A stretch of DNA of 64,000 nt. Origin: Glandiceps talaboti (lineage: Eukaryota > Hemichordata > Enteropneusta > Spengelidae). The stretch lies in NCBI RefSeq assembly GCF_964340395.1, contig NC_135551.1, positions 29,116,880 to 29,180,879 on the forward strand, in the 5' to 3' direction. Under the pieces are notes generated by a model that was not told where the DNA came from, ran no database searches, and saw only the letters and a list, made by a program, of their open reading frames with translations. Positions 1-20,900 of this stretch are shown here, in pieces (position 1 is the first letter of the stretch; every line of letters starts with the position of its first letter). Position numbers and translations under genes: made by a program.

Positions 1-69
1 TGTTATGGAAAGATGAAGGTGTGAATATTTTGGTATTGACAAGATTTTTTGGTGGGTTTGAAATACACA

Positions 70-225
70 GGCTTGACCTCTGTAGAAGACAAGCTCTCTC
101 TCCACACAGCCTGTGAATTCTGTAATGAATACTCAGTAATTATGACCTCTGTACTTGTAGGCTGGAGCAAGTCTTCTCTCCATGCAGCCTGTGAACTTGG
201 TAATAAAGATGCAGTAACTTTTGGT
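70..225 (+). repeat. Two-copy imperfect tandem repeat, faintly ankyrin-like when translated
   Basis: Two copies 69-78 bp apart share the words GACCTCTGTA, CTCTC(T)CCA and AGCCTGTGAA. Read from position 49 the frame gives SLHTACEFCN and then SLHAACELGNKDAV, which resembles the helix-turn-helix core of ankyrin repeats (xLHxAaexGnxdaV). The spacing, about 26 residues, is shorter than the usual 33, and no exon signals are obvious. It may be a decayed ankyrin-coding remnant or chance. Confidence 0.25.
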
Positions 226-1981
226 ATAATCTCATCAGTAATTGTGAAGAAAAAATAATTAAACTTGCGAATCCCAGGTCAACCTTTTTGATCATTTGTA
301 CCAAAGGTCACACATCCTGGTAATTTGTTACAAACTAAAATACTAGTAGGCATCTTGGATTTAATTCATCCAATCAGCTTCTACGCTGAAAATTTATTAC
401 AGAGATTGCAGGCTGTGTGGAGAGAATGTTTGCTATGTTAATCATCAGGCTAGTTTCACTTTCCAAACTCTGTGACTATACTTCTTCAGTAAGTGTGAAC
501 AAGCAGCAAAGCAGCAAGTGGTGGTGAATGTGACTTGTCACCTTCTCAAGGCTTTGCCGCTCTATGTTCTTCAGAATTAGGAAGACCTGTAGTCTGTAGC
601 CTGGCAAGTGAAACTACAATCGTGCCTACTACAGAGCTAATACAGACTAAGAACACAACACAACACAACTTGATATATTCACTGATTGATAAATGAAATG
701 TATTTGTACCTTTCAGAGAGAGACGAAGAGGACTTGACAGACATTACTTCATTGACCTACAGCTGAATACACACAAGAGACAAAGTTATATTTTTTTAAA
801 TACTGGCAATTTTTTTACGGCAATAAACAATGCAAGTGTGATTACAAAACCAATGTATTAAGACTATGCCATGCTTAGCCAGCAGCATTCACATATTAAC
901 ATCTACAGCTGAATTAACTTAAATTTGTATAGCATCTAAACGTCACACTGCAGCTAAGTTGAAGAATTCCTTGCAATGTAGCTCTATTTTGTCAGATCTA
1001 AGGTGCAAAAAGTAACATTTACTCTTTAAAGGTTCCTGTGTGATATCTTAGTAAACTTTGCTCATCAAGAGTTACCTACATACTACCCAATATTTTTATA
1101 CTGTAAGAAGGGAATGTATCACGACAAGAGGCTGCTGTCCTGGGGAACTGGACATGTGTATGAAGAAGGTTCCTTTATATCAAATGTATTTACTTTGGTT
1201 GAATAAGAAAAATAACTCAATGATATCTGATAATACATTGCCGAATAGCATTCACATTTTATTCAACTGCCAAAGTGGGCAATTTGCAACTTGAAAACTT
1301 GTACTGTGGTGATTTTGTGATGAGAAGCATGGCAATTGAAAAAGTCGATATATAGGTAAACTGTGAAATGCAGTAGGGGATAAAGTTCCATGTTTTCCAC
1401 TACACGCATAGTGTATTACAGACTTTGGACACTATCATAAAATGACCCTACACAGTATCGTACAGTTTATGTAGTAGGGAGTATGGAATGCATTTGACAA
1501 GACCATGGAACTCGATGCTCTCTTATCTAATGGACCAAGTCATAATTATCTTGACTTTGTAGTCTTAGAAAGAATGATGGTGTAGAAGCCACCTTTGTAT
1601 AGATTTCTTTGTACATGTTTAACAGTTCACTAGAATATCAACTCCCCACAATCAAGGCATACAGCTCTTCTCTGGCAATGCAATTCAAATTTTGATCTCG
1701 GTCCAAAGCTGCTTATCCCCCGAAAGGAAGTGTTTCATTCCATGGCATACCATACCATAGAGTAATTCAAATTGTGTGTATTTATAGCATGGATGTTTAT
1801 TAGAAAGTCTGTTAACACACATACACAGACTTAAATGACAGACTGATAATTCATAAAATTATGAACATAAGCAAATTTGGGTATTAGATCACCTCCCAAA
1901 CCATTCAATTCAATTCAATTGAATGACTTTATTGTGTATATAAATGCAGAAATTTGTCTTTAGGCTCAAAATAAACAAATG

Positions 1982-2010
1982 GCATTACATTACATTACAT
2001 TACATTACAG
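1982..2010. repeat. (ATTAC)n pentanucleotide microsatellite
   Basis: About five uninterrupted ATTAC units, with no adjacent gene. Confidence 0.85.
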
Positions 2011-3453
2011 TACAAAGATTCCTAAGGTATGGTCCAATATCAAAAATAATGGCATGAAGGGTAACAGATCCTTGATGAGATAATCCACACTCCTTGCTTT
2101 CTGGTCCACACCAGTCCAAACAAAATGAAGCATGTCAATGGCCAATTACTACAGAAATAGAAGTAGATTTATTTGACAACAACACCCCCCCCCCCCCCTC
2201 CCCCTCCCCCAACAAGACTTTTGTAGCAGCCTGATTATATATGTGCATAGTGAACATAGTAGCCAGTATGTTAGATGCAGTTTGATTTACATAAAGTATT
2301 TTTAATATGTCAAGACTGCCGAGGTAGGTATGTAAGCTAACCCACCCATTGCCCTGGAATGGAAATCATTATTTTGTAAAATAAAAAGTGAAATACAAAT
2401 AGTTGTGTGTTTGTGTTTGTTCCCACCACACACTTGTGTCGCAGACTTTATTTGTTGGTTTGGTTTGTTGAATGGATGAGGTAGTGTCTGGAAAGTTCAC
2501 CTTGTTGCTTCAGTCAAATCACTCAAGAAAGTGGGAGAGTATATTGTGCTTAAATGATTGAAACTTATCTCTGAGATTAGCCTTATGTGTGAAAATGTGT
2601 GATTGCTTACTGACCATAATGCCTGTAAAGATGTCACCTGAGCACCACTTACAACATAGACAGTGGAGGGTCTATGCTTACAATAAGCTTTGCCTGTGAA
2701 GACGTCACCTGAGCACTGCTTTGCCAGTGGAGATGTCACCTGAATATGGCTTAAAATAAGCTTTGCCTGTCAGGATGTCATCTGAAACAAAAAGCTGTTC
2801 ATCTTGTGGCCTATTCTGAATGTACGGTATAGTGTCCGTGTGTGCGTGTGTGTGTAGCAATTATTGTCATTGAAAGAATGCATCAATAATTACATGGAAG
2901 AAATTTCACATTTAATCAAGTGAAATACAAAGTATTTTGACAGGGGTAGCCTGTCTACATTGGTGATAAAATAAGGGGAAAAGAGCCTTAACACCAACTA
3001 ATGAAAGTTAATGTCGAGGGTAGAAGTAGGGGAGTGGTTCAAGAGATGAAAATGTGATAGAGATGCTGAAAACCATGAAGTGTGGAAGACGGTCAACCAT
3101 GATTGCCAATGCATAATGGAGGCATGATAGTGAGAGAGAGTCTCTGGGGTAGGTAAAACAGTCAAGTATGCAAACAAACAAGCCTGCAAGACAATTGAAG
3201 ATCATGACTCCAAATAATAAGGATGTCAGGGAGGACAGGTTATTATACTAGTGGTTGCTTTACAATGTAATACTGTGTGGGATTGAAAGCTTTTCATTTC
3301 TCTACCAATTTTAACAACTCAATGTGGGTAGAGGTATATAATTATGATACAATCAGAATTGTTTTTCGCCTTTATTATGATAAATACACTGTAGACGCAT
3401 GTATACAGGTGGGCATGTATAAATACATCATATCAATATAATGTGAATATACG

Positions 3454-3604
3454 GCTCAGTTTCTTTATTTACCTTGATTTCTCTTGTCATTATTGTCTTG
3501 TTATTGTCATTTGTTTGTTATTAATTGTTCCAAGAGTAATAACTCCTGGAACTACAAAATTGAAAACAATAAATTAAGGAAATACAGGTAAAGAAACCGA
3601 GCTG
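3454..3604. mobile_element. Foldback (MITE-like) element, about 150 bp
   Basis: The left end GCTCAGTTTCTTTATTTACC is matched in inverted orientation by GGTAAAGAAACCGAGCT at the right end. Inner parts (TTGTTCCAAGAG...CTCCTGGAAC and TTATTGTC...AACAATAA) are also partly complementary. There is no coding capacity. A sequence of similar design, with TTTCTNTATNTACCT at one end and AGGTAAATACAGAAA at the other, occurs at about 56030-56200. Confidence 0.5.
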
Positions 3605-3639
3605 TTAATAATTCACAATATCAGATGTTAATTAGATTG

Positions 3640-3880
3640 ACTTGTATATATATGCATAAGTAAGCACATACATATACATCATATATACATAGTGATACAA
3701 TATAGTACACATACATACATACATACACACATACACATACATCATATAGACAGTGATAAAATATAGTATACATGCATACATACATACATACATACATACA
3801 TACACACACATACATCATATACACAGTGATACAATATAGTACACATACATACACACACAAACTTGGTATACATACATTAT
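3640..3880. repeat. ACAT/CATA-rich microsatellite with about 110-bp higher-order copies
   Basis: Runs of ACATACAT are separated by a repeated word (ATCATATA...CAGTGATA...AATATAGTA) that recurs about three times, so short runs and a longer unit are combined. No gene is apparent. Confidence 0.7.
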
Positions 3881-4507
3881 AAAATACAGTTTATATACAG
3901 TACATGTGTATGTGTTTATGTGCATGCATACACACTTAGCATTTATATTAGCAATGTCATGAATGTAGACAGGCTAATAGTATGGCGATTGCCTGGAGGG
4001 TCAGTCAGTATTATTCCTACAAGTAGCAAGGTATGAATGTCAACATATGTTTTTAATAGTAGATGATGTACATAATAATTAGTCGTCAGTTGAAAACTAA
4101 CATTTGACTTATTTGCACTTTTGTTCAAAATTACCATTAATTACTTTTAATAATCACATATTCCCCCCCCCCCCTTGCCAAAATGAACCAAATGAATGCA
4201 TCAAATTAAATTAAATGTACAAATACTTTCTATCTTAAGGATGGAGGGTTTGGTGGAAAAACATTTTAAGTATTAAAATAGTTCCAGAAATATGATTATG
4301 AAAGATATTATGTAAACAAAATTATATGATAATTGATATTACATGTGATTGCCATAGAAGATTAACATCATGTAGTTCATACACACGTCATAGAAAATTA
4401 GTCTAAAGTACATAGAATATAGTATACTGGTAGGGAAAAGAAAGCAGTTCATGATAATCTTAGAAAAAGACGCCAAATCTATAATTTCAGAGATGCAAAA
4501 GAGCTAC

Positions 4508-4579
4508 TGACCCCGACGTGATTTGAACACGCAACCTTCTGATCTGGAGTCAGACGCGCTGCCGTTGCGCCACGGAGTC
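4508..4579 (-). tRNA. tRNA-Trp (anticodon CCA)
   Basis: Read on the minus strand this is a 72-nt cloverleaf. The acceptor stem pairs GACTCCG with CGGGGTC (one G-U pair), the discriminator base is A, the D-arm contains GGCGCAACGG, the anticodon loop is CTCCAGA with anticodon CCA, and the T-loop word is GTTCAAATC. No intron is present. A T4 run (AAAA at about 4496-4499 on the plus strand) just past the 3' end would serve as the Pol III terminator. The internal A and B boxes look intact, so this is probably a working nuclear gene and not a SINE head. Confidence 0.93.
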
Positions 4580-4841
4580 ATTGCTGGGTGAAGAGGTTGA
4601 TTACTTAAATATAAAGTATAGAATGTGTATAATTTAGCCTTTCTTGGGTGCGTGATTTCTGTTCATTGATCGAAATTTTGGGATATATTTTTAGACATGT
4701 CAAATAAGAAAAACTAAATTTATTCATGCAATGCTGATAATGTAAATTCATATCGATAGCACGTATTACCACTAGAGGGCGTGAACTCGAGGAAATATAT
4801 TTCGAACACACAATGTATCCGACATTTTGATTCACGTTGTG

Positions 4842-6026
4842 ACGAGTATAAAGTTGGCGTCAGATTCAGATTCAGATTCAGCTAGCGTCATATTGAGCGT
4901 CAGATTCAGCGTCAGATAGCGTCAGATCCGAAGACACCCGACGGACTCAATGAAACCTGAAATAATACTGTTGAGACTACAGGGAAAGATTCCGCTTCAC
5001 AGCCTATTGATGGAAGTTGGATTGTCTCTGCTTGCACAATTTTTATTTGGGAAAAATATGTGAAATAGAGTTGAAATACTTACAACCGAGACATTGATAG
5101 ACGAGTATAAAGTTGGCGTCAGATTCAGATTCAGATTCAGCTAGCGTCATATTGAGCGTCAGATTCAGCGTCAGATAGCGTCAGATCCGAAGACACCCGA
5201 CGGACTCAATCAAACCTGAAATAATACTGTTGAGACTACAGGGAAAGATTCCGCTTCACAGCCTTTTGATGGAAGTTGGAATGTCTCTGCTTGCACAATT
5301 TTTATTTGGGAAAAATATGTGAAATAGAGTTGAAATACTTACAACCGAGACATTGATAGCCCCAAGTTCAGTCACTGTATGTTCGTTGGTTGATACGTTT
5401 TGCCAATAATGTACATGGTGTCAGTAAAAGCTAAGTTTACGTATACTAATATGTTGTCATTTTTAAAAATTTGAATTTAAAATTTAAAAATTGTGCAAGC
5501 AGAGACATTCCATCTTCCATCAAAACGTTGTGAAGCAGAATCTTTCCCTGTAGTCTCAACGGTATTATTTCAGGTTTGATTGAGTTCGTCGGGTGTCTTC
5601 GGATCTGAGGCTATCTGACGCTGAATCTGACGCTCAATATGACGCTAGCTGAATCTGAATCTGAATCTGACGCCAACTTTATACTCGTCATTGATAGCCC
5701 CAAGTTCAGTCACTGTATGTTCGTTGGTTGATACGTTTTGCCAATAATGTACATGGTGTCAGTAAAAGCTAAGTTTACGTATACTAATATGTTGTCATTT
5801 TTAAAAATTTGAATTTAAAATTTAAAAATTGTGCAAGCAGAGACATTCCATCTTCCATCAAAAGGTTGTGAAGCAGAATCTTTCCCTGTAGTCTCAACGG
5901 TATTATTTCAGGTTTGATTGAGTCCGTCGGGTGTCTTCGGATCTGAGGCTATCTGACGCTGAATCTGACGCTCAATATGACGCTAGCTGAATCTGAATCT
6001 GAATCTGACGCCAACTTTATACTCGT
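4842..6026. mobile_element. Outer copy of a 588-bp long-TIR transposon (Mutator-like by TSD), interrupted by a second copy
   Basis: The ends are ACGAGTATAAAG and CTTTATACTCGT with inverted terminal repeats of about 204 bp, and the insertion is flanked by CACGTTGTG on both sides (4833-4841 and 6027-6035), a 9-bp target duplication. Removing the inner copy (588 bp) and its 9-bp duplication leaves exactly 588 bp. The arms carry repeats of GCGTCAGATTCAG, as expected of subterminal transposase-binding sites. There is no coding region, so it is non-autonomous. Long TIRs plus a 9-bp duplication suggest the Mutator-like superfamily, but no transposase is present to confirm this. It ends 63 bp before the SF3A3 start codon. 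Confidence 0.93.
5101..5688. mobile_element. Inner copy of the same 588-bp transposon, inserted into its own sibling
   Basis: It begins ACGAGTATAAAG at 5101 and ends CTTTATACTCGT at 5688. CATTGATAG flanks it at 5092-5100 and 5689-5697 as a 9-bp target duplication. Its left and right arms and the central spacer (CCCCAAGTTCAGTCACTG...) match the outer copy with only scattered substitutions, in the same orientation, so both insertions look recent. Confidence 0.93.
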
Positions 6027-6089
6027 CACGTTGTGTTGTCGTTGCCATTTCTACTGCTGTTGTATCACTGATATTACAATCTCAAAAAT

Positions 6090-15113
<9,024 letters not shown>

Positions 15114-15186
15114 AGTGTTTATGTCTTATTATTGCAAACCAAGTTGTTGATGTTCAAGTTTAAACTTTATTCAGTCTGTCACAACA

Positions 15187-15400
15187 GTGTGTCTACATCA
15201 TCTGCTCTTGAGTACTTAGTCAGAGAATGTGTCTACATCATCAGCTCTTGAGTACTTAGTCAGAGAATGTGTCTACATCATCAGCTCTTGAGTACTTAGA
15301 GAATGTATCTACACCATCAGCTCTTGAGTACTTAGAGAATGTAGCTACGTCATCAGTTTTTGTGTTCTATGTCACAACAACATATGTCTATGTCATCAAA
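15187..15400. repeat. Tandem repeat of about 40 bp in the SF3A3 3' UTR
   Basis: About five copies of a unit with GTGTCTACATCATCAGCTCT and TGAGTACTTAG(TCAG)AGAAT follow the stop codon by some 75 bp. The last copies drift into TCTATGTCACAACAACATAT, a form that also occurs at about 36330 and resembles the 43-bp units at 38290-39010. The array is probably transcribed. Confidence 0.8.
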
Positions 15401-15974
15401 TCTGCAGAGCAACATTTTAGAATGTTTATATTTCTTTCATTTTCAGCATATTTAAAAAAAAAAAGCTTACAGATATGTTTCTCAATCCCCAGTGTTTCCT
15501 TCATTGAGTAAGGGTTGTCACATGTAATAATTACTACTTTTGTTTTACATTTAATTCTCTCCTGATAAAGGAAGTAAATTTTGATATTATGTTAGCATTT
15601 TTCATGACATGTAATTCTTTGTGTGATAATACATGTTTATTAGTATTTGTAGATGTCAATTAGTATCTCTCTTAATACAGATTCTTTAACCAGATCGTAC
15701 ACACTTTGGACATTTTTCTTCCAAGTTACTGTGGGATGATTGACTATTGCTGTGAATTAGTGTATTTTAACATGAACAATTTTATATGAACCATCTCCCT
15801 TTTCAAATGTAAAATCAAACAAGGTCAGATTTGACCAGCCCCATCTTTGAATATTCATGAATTTAGTCAGCTGGCATTTGATAATTAAACTGTGTTTACA
15901 AGTGTTCCACACACTTCAGCCATTCCATGGTAGTCCCTGGAAGGAAGAGTAACTAATAAATGTTATGTAACAGT

Positions 15975-16100
15975 AATGCAGTAACTTGGTCACCTGGTTT
16001 TAGGTTTTGGACCAATCAGGTTTGAAGGGGTTGTACAATAAGTTGGTCACCTGGTTTTAGGCTTTGGACCAATCAGGTTTGAAGGGGGTTGTACAAATAA
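15975..16100. repeat. Two-copy tandem repeat, about 64 bp
   Basis: TTGGTCACCTGGTTTTAGG, TTTGGACCAATCAGGTTTGA and a G-run followed by TTGTACAA occur twice. The CCAAT-like word is part of the unit. Confidence 0.8.
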
Positions 16101-17953
16101 CGGAGACCAGTTGAACAAATCAGGTACAAAAAAGGATCATTTCTGAAGAGATCTGAGGAATTTATGATAAAAAATGTTTTACTTTATCATCTTGACCATG
16201 TTGAAAGGAAAGTTAGAATGAAAACTCCACTATACATGTATATGGAGGTAACTATTTCACTGTTTGAGAAATATATGTAAAATATACACTGCCACTCCAA
16301 AGCCTCCCTTATACAATTTCTTTGTCAAGTTTTAGTTTTGCCCCAAAGAAATACTTGCTTTATTGAGTAATTGATATGTTTTGATAATGTCGTGATGAAA
16401 ATAGTTATTAAAGTGTCTGTATTATTCTACAGAGAGAAATAAAATACTCCAAACCTTAACATATAAATGTGTGTTTGTCTTAAACTTTTGTATAGAATGT
16501 TTCTCCCCTAATAGTCATTTTCAAGCAAGATGAGTGATTTCAGGATTAAACCTGTTGTGATATGTTAGCTAACCTGTCCCTAGCATGGATCTGCTACACT
16601 ATGCTACAAACTGTCATAGTAGAGCAGAGCTAATGTAGTTGTAGATCCAGCACTGTGGAGAGTCCATGAGTCCAGCTTACAGTTTTTGTACTGAACACTC
16701 CCATCATGCACCACCACCACCACCACCACCACCTGGTTATTGTACAGTCAAGGAAGGGTGATGATTGGGTGGGTGGAAAAGAGTACTTTGTTGACTGATA
16801 AAGTAACCAAACCTGAGTAATGAATGACTACACACTACTAATCATATTGTCAAACTTCTAAATGTACTGTATTAATTATAAAAATAGTACAAAATGCGGT
16901 CTGTATGGTTACTAACTTTGATAATACCATTCTGTGTTGCTATATTGGTTGAGGGCTTCTATGCTATATTTCTCTGGCCAGATCATATAAAAACATAACT
17001 CTACTGGTGATAAGATGGTGACAACAGAAGTATGTATATGGGCAAAAATTATTGCTTAATGCAGAAATTCAGGACCTTTAATATAATTTTTTGTTATATT
17101 ATTTCTGTCTCAGCTGACTTTGTAATTGCTAAGATGTTATCCATACTGTTGAAAGTATGATTATGAAGGTATCACAAACATGAACTGGTACACAGACATT
17201 GTACTTACTTATATGGTAACTTTTTCCAAGTGATCACCCTACCCATTGTTTCTATGATTTTACAATGAGAAATAACAATTTCAATCTAAAATATACAACA
17301 GCAATAACCACAATAGCAATGTGTGTATCGGTAATAGCAGAGTGACTCCTGCAACTGTTACCAAAACTTTTCAAAAGTATTACTATGTGAATCAATGCTA
17401 AAGTGATTTGTAGCCCCAAGGGAAGATATCAACAGGAAAAAGAAAATGAATTGTACTGCAAGTCATGTTGGTGATTCATGCAACTTGCACCTGTATTCAT
17501 ATCAAGCATTTATATATCGAACGCCTGTTGCTGTCACATCGCCCTCTAGTGATTGCCATTGGAAATGTTTCAAGATGTCTGCCAACATGGACACTAAGTC
17601 AACTCGAGCTCCTCCCCATTTTTTGTTGATTTAGCTTACAAGGGAGGTGAGACTATATACAAAGACGATCGGACGATTGGACTGGTATTTATCAACGTAC
17701 ACGACAATAGAAGTGTGTGTGTACTGTCGGAGTATCACAGAAATTTCACTTTGGACCAACATAATCAGCTGTTTCCGATGTGGGATGGTCCGAGAACATA
17801 CGTGTATATCAGTAACAACATACTTGCCGGGTTGTAACATCATCGCACACTGAGACTCACTGTCTGCTTTGCTGTGATTTCCCAGAAATAATCTAATTGA
17901 TCTGTGTTTTTCCGTTGAAATCAGAAAACGTGTAACAGGAGACAGCCGGAAAA

Positions 17954-20900
17954 ATGGATGCGTCTTCGGCCGTCCAGGAAAACTTGAATCCCGGCGAAAG
18001 ATGTGTAGTTATATCCTTTTAAATACTCTTTATTCCCCATTCCAATATTTATAATTGTTCTATCAAGGAATATGTCCATAAATTTTTTGTATATTGTATT
18101 ATTGATAATAATAGTTTATCATATATTGTGGGTTTACCATTTTCACAATAGCCAAAGTAATTACCTTCCTGTGGTACTATTATTGTATATTTCATCCTTC
18201 CAGTTCGACAACATCATGAAAATAATTAATTGAAGGAATATAAAACTAAAATACCTGCTCTCTGACAATCCCCCCTTCTTTTCCTCCCCATTTTCAAATG
18301 AGCCATTCTGAACTAACACCTAACTAGACATTACATTACATTAAACTCGTAGTACAATATCATATAATAATTGTTGAGATTTGTGTAAATTAAGGTCTTT
18401 CCATATATTTCTTATAATAAACATAAGCCTTCATCAATATTTGATTATTTCAGAAATAAATCATAAGCAAATAATAACGTAATGATAATTTTAATGATAT
18501 TAGAAAATCAACACCATGATAACCGTTTATTGTAAAACACTACAGTTCAAAAGTGGTGCTCTAAATTTTAACCACGTCATTGTTTTGGTATCAATTTTCG
18601 TTGAACTGGGTTTTTTCATGGTTTATTTGTAGACCAATCAATACATTATGTATGCTCAGTTTGCTGATAGTTATGGACAATACTTTGATTCATAGGATTT
18701 GGTACACAGCATCAAAAGTGGAAAAAATCTGTTATGGTGTATAGCAAATAGTATACACATAAAACAGATACAGTAGTACCAGTAACATAGAAGCTCACTC
18801 ATTGTATAGACCATAATTAGTTTGTTGAACACATATGGTTCTACACATGTCATGGTTTCCAGGTGAACTAAAATATGTCATCACAAGATATTGACAAGTT
18901 TGGCCAGAATGTATAAATGCATGTAAGTTTGATTAGGAATTATCATATTTTATTGCCATTTATGTTCATTGGGAGTAATGAGAAATAGTTGGCTTTGCTC
19001 TGTGCATAACAAAAACACAAATGTATGGATGATTGGAGTAACCTGACCATGTACTGCCTTGCCATACCAACCCTACCCTAGTCTAGTTCTTCTACAGTAT
19101 CGTTATGATTTACACCCCATGGTTTAGTTAGAGACCATGCTGGTATCCAGAATATACTAACTCAGAATATTATATGTCAGCCTCCTGACTATGCATCATT
19201 TCATGGATCTGGAACTAAATCCATGATTATTTGTGTTACATGATATAAGTTTTTGATGAATATTTGCCAACTAATAGATGAATGATATGAAGGTGTGATC
19301 ATTTCTGTATCATCACTTCAAAATCATGATGGCCAAATCATTATTTATAGGCCACTAAAACTTAACAGTATTGTGAAATCAAAGTGCAATGTCAGTACCA
19401 TATGTAGGTCAATCATTTACCTGAGGACCCCAGATGTCACAATGGGGTCACAAACAAAATTATAATACACGTTTTTGGAAGTTCATATAAGTTGTTGTTT
19501 TTATTTCTCCCTCTATTACCAAACCTTAGCACAAACATCGAATGTGTAAAAAGACAAGTTTAGAAGACATACACACAAAAAAGAGAATGGTCTTTCCTAC
19601 CACTCCAGTTTTGAAAACTATAAATATTGGAACTGCTTGTGACACCTGCTTATCATAATGAGCATGTACTATCAATAACCATGCATAAAACAGTGTTAGT
19701 ATTGCCATGCAGTGATTCACATCAACAAATCTACATGTACATATACTTCATATAGCTACCATAACACTGTTAAGTTGAGATAAATAGTATTTTTAAAGAG
19801 TGTCAAGTGAAGTGGGTCATGAAAGTACTCCGCAGATTAGGAAGGAAGGCATCTTTGTTGTGTAAATAGTGTTTTATTTGAGACCTTTTATGCAAATTGA
19901 CAACAATACCATTGACAACAAAGACTTGAAGATCGTGTAAACTATTCACCCTACATGTACTATTGTAGGGTCTGTATGTAGACTATGAAAAATAATCCCT
20001 ATACTGTAAACCTGGACATTTCCGCTGAAGTAAACTTAGTAAAAGTTCACTTATTTTGCTGGAAAACAAAAACACCAAAATAAGTAGCGACTAAAATGCC
20101 TTCTTGTACATGAACACAATGTACCAGTCTGGCAATTAGTAAAAATTAGTCTTTGAGAACTTGCTGAAGACTGTAAAATTGCAACACTTTGTAGTGAAAA
20201 TATCTAGGTTTACAATATCTGATAGTCATGGTACAAGTAAATAGTCATAGACAGTAAAACCTATAAAACCTGACAATTCCAAGATATTTTGTATAACTAT
20301 GTCTATTTTCCTAAAACAAGACTATGATCTCCACTTTCTCAAGTGTGTGTACAGACACAGTTTTTCATCATTAATGACTTATTCCTAGTAACTCAGAAAT
20401 AGATCAATTACCAAGACCTGCCTTGTCTGTGAACAGTCTGCACTTTCTCTTACTGTGGTCAAGAACTTGGCACATGTATCAACATTTTTAGTTAAATCAG
20501 TCTCCAGGGTGTACTTACCTGTTGACAGTATTATTGATTTGACTTTGTTATAATTGATACTGATAGTGTCTTCTATTCATAGTTTTAATAGGATTACTTT
20601 ACACTCTATATTTATAGGTCTGTTTGATATCACCTCATTTAACACGTACAGTATCACTTTCTCCATAGAATGGAAATTGGATTGACAATTCATGGTAATT
20701 CTGAGACCCTATGAATAGTCAGAGTGAAAAGGAAAGTGCATAGACATTAAATTGGTCATTTTTTTTAATTTCAAAGTATATCTGAATAAATAATGTAACT
20801 TAAAACTATTGTGACATTTTTCTTTCAACATTGTTTTGGTAAGACGAAAGGTGGTAAAATTCACATGATAGATTCTTGTTACCATAGGTTTTTGTTTTCC

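Larger units (their letters stand above)
1..4500. other. Gene-poor flank, no recognisable coding region
   Basis: I find no exon here that I can assign to a protein family. The stretch is AT-rich and contains simple repeats (an ATTAC array near 1982-2010, C-runs near 2184-2212 and 4164-4174, an ACAT/CATA-rich block near 3640-3880), a short two-copy repeat at 70-220 and a foldback element at 3454-3604. Open frames are short and have no family resemblance, except the weak ankyrin-like one listed separately. Confidence 0.6.
15114..17953. other. Intergenic spacer between SF3A3 and INPP5B
   Basis: Contains the SF3A3 3' UTR, the 5' leader of INPP5B, tandem repeats at 15187-15400 and 15975-16100, and a CAC run at 16709-16733. 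I see no additional gene. Candidate polyadenylation signals for SF3A3 are AATAAA at 15955-15960 and 16438-16443. The proximal region upstream of 17954 holds no obvious TATA box. Confidence 0.6.

Noticed and set aside
4842-6026. CRISPR-like direct and inverted repeats
   Set aside because: This is an animal genome, and the repeats are the arms of nested transposons with target duplications, not spacer-separated short repeats.
17631-17853. Overlapping 68-70-codon frames on both strands upstream of INPP5B
   Set aside because: Short, without homology, and located where the 5' leader or promoter should be. There is no support for a separate gene.
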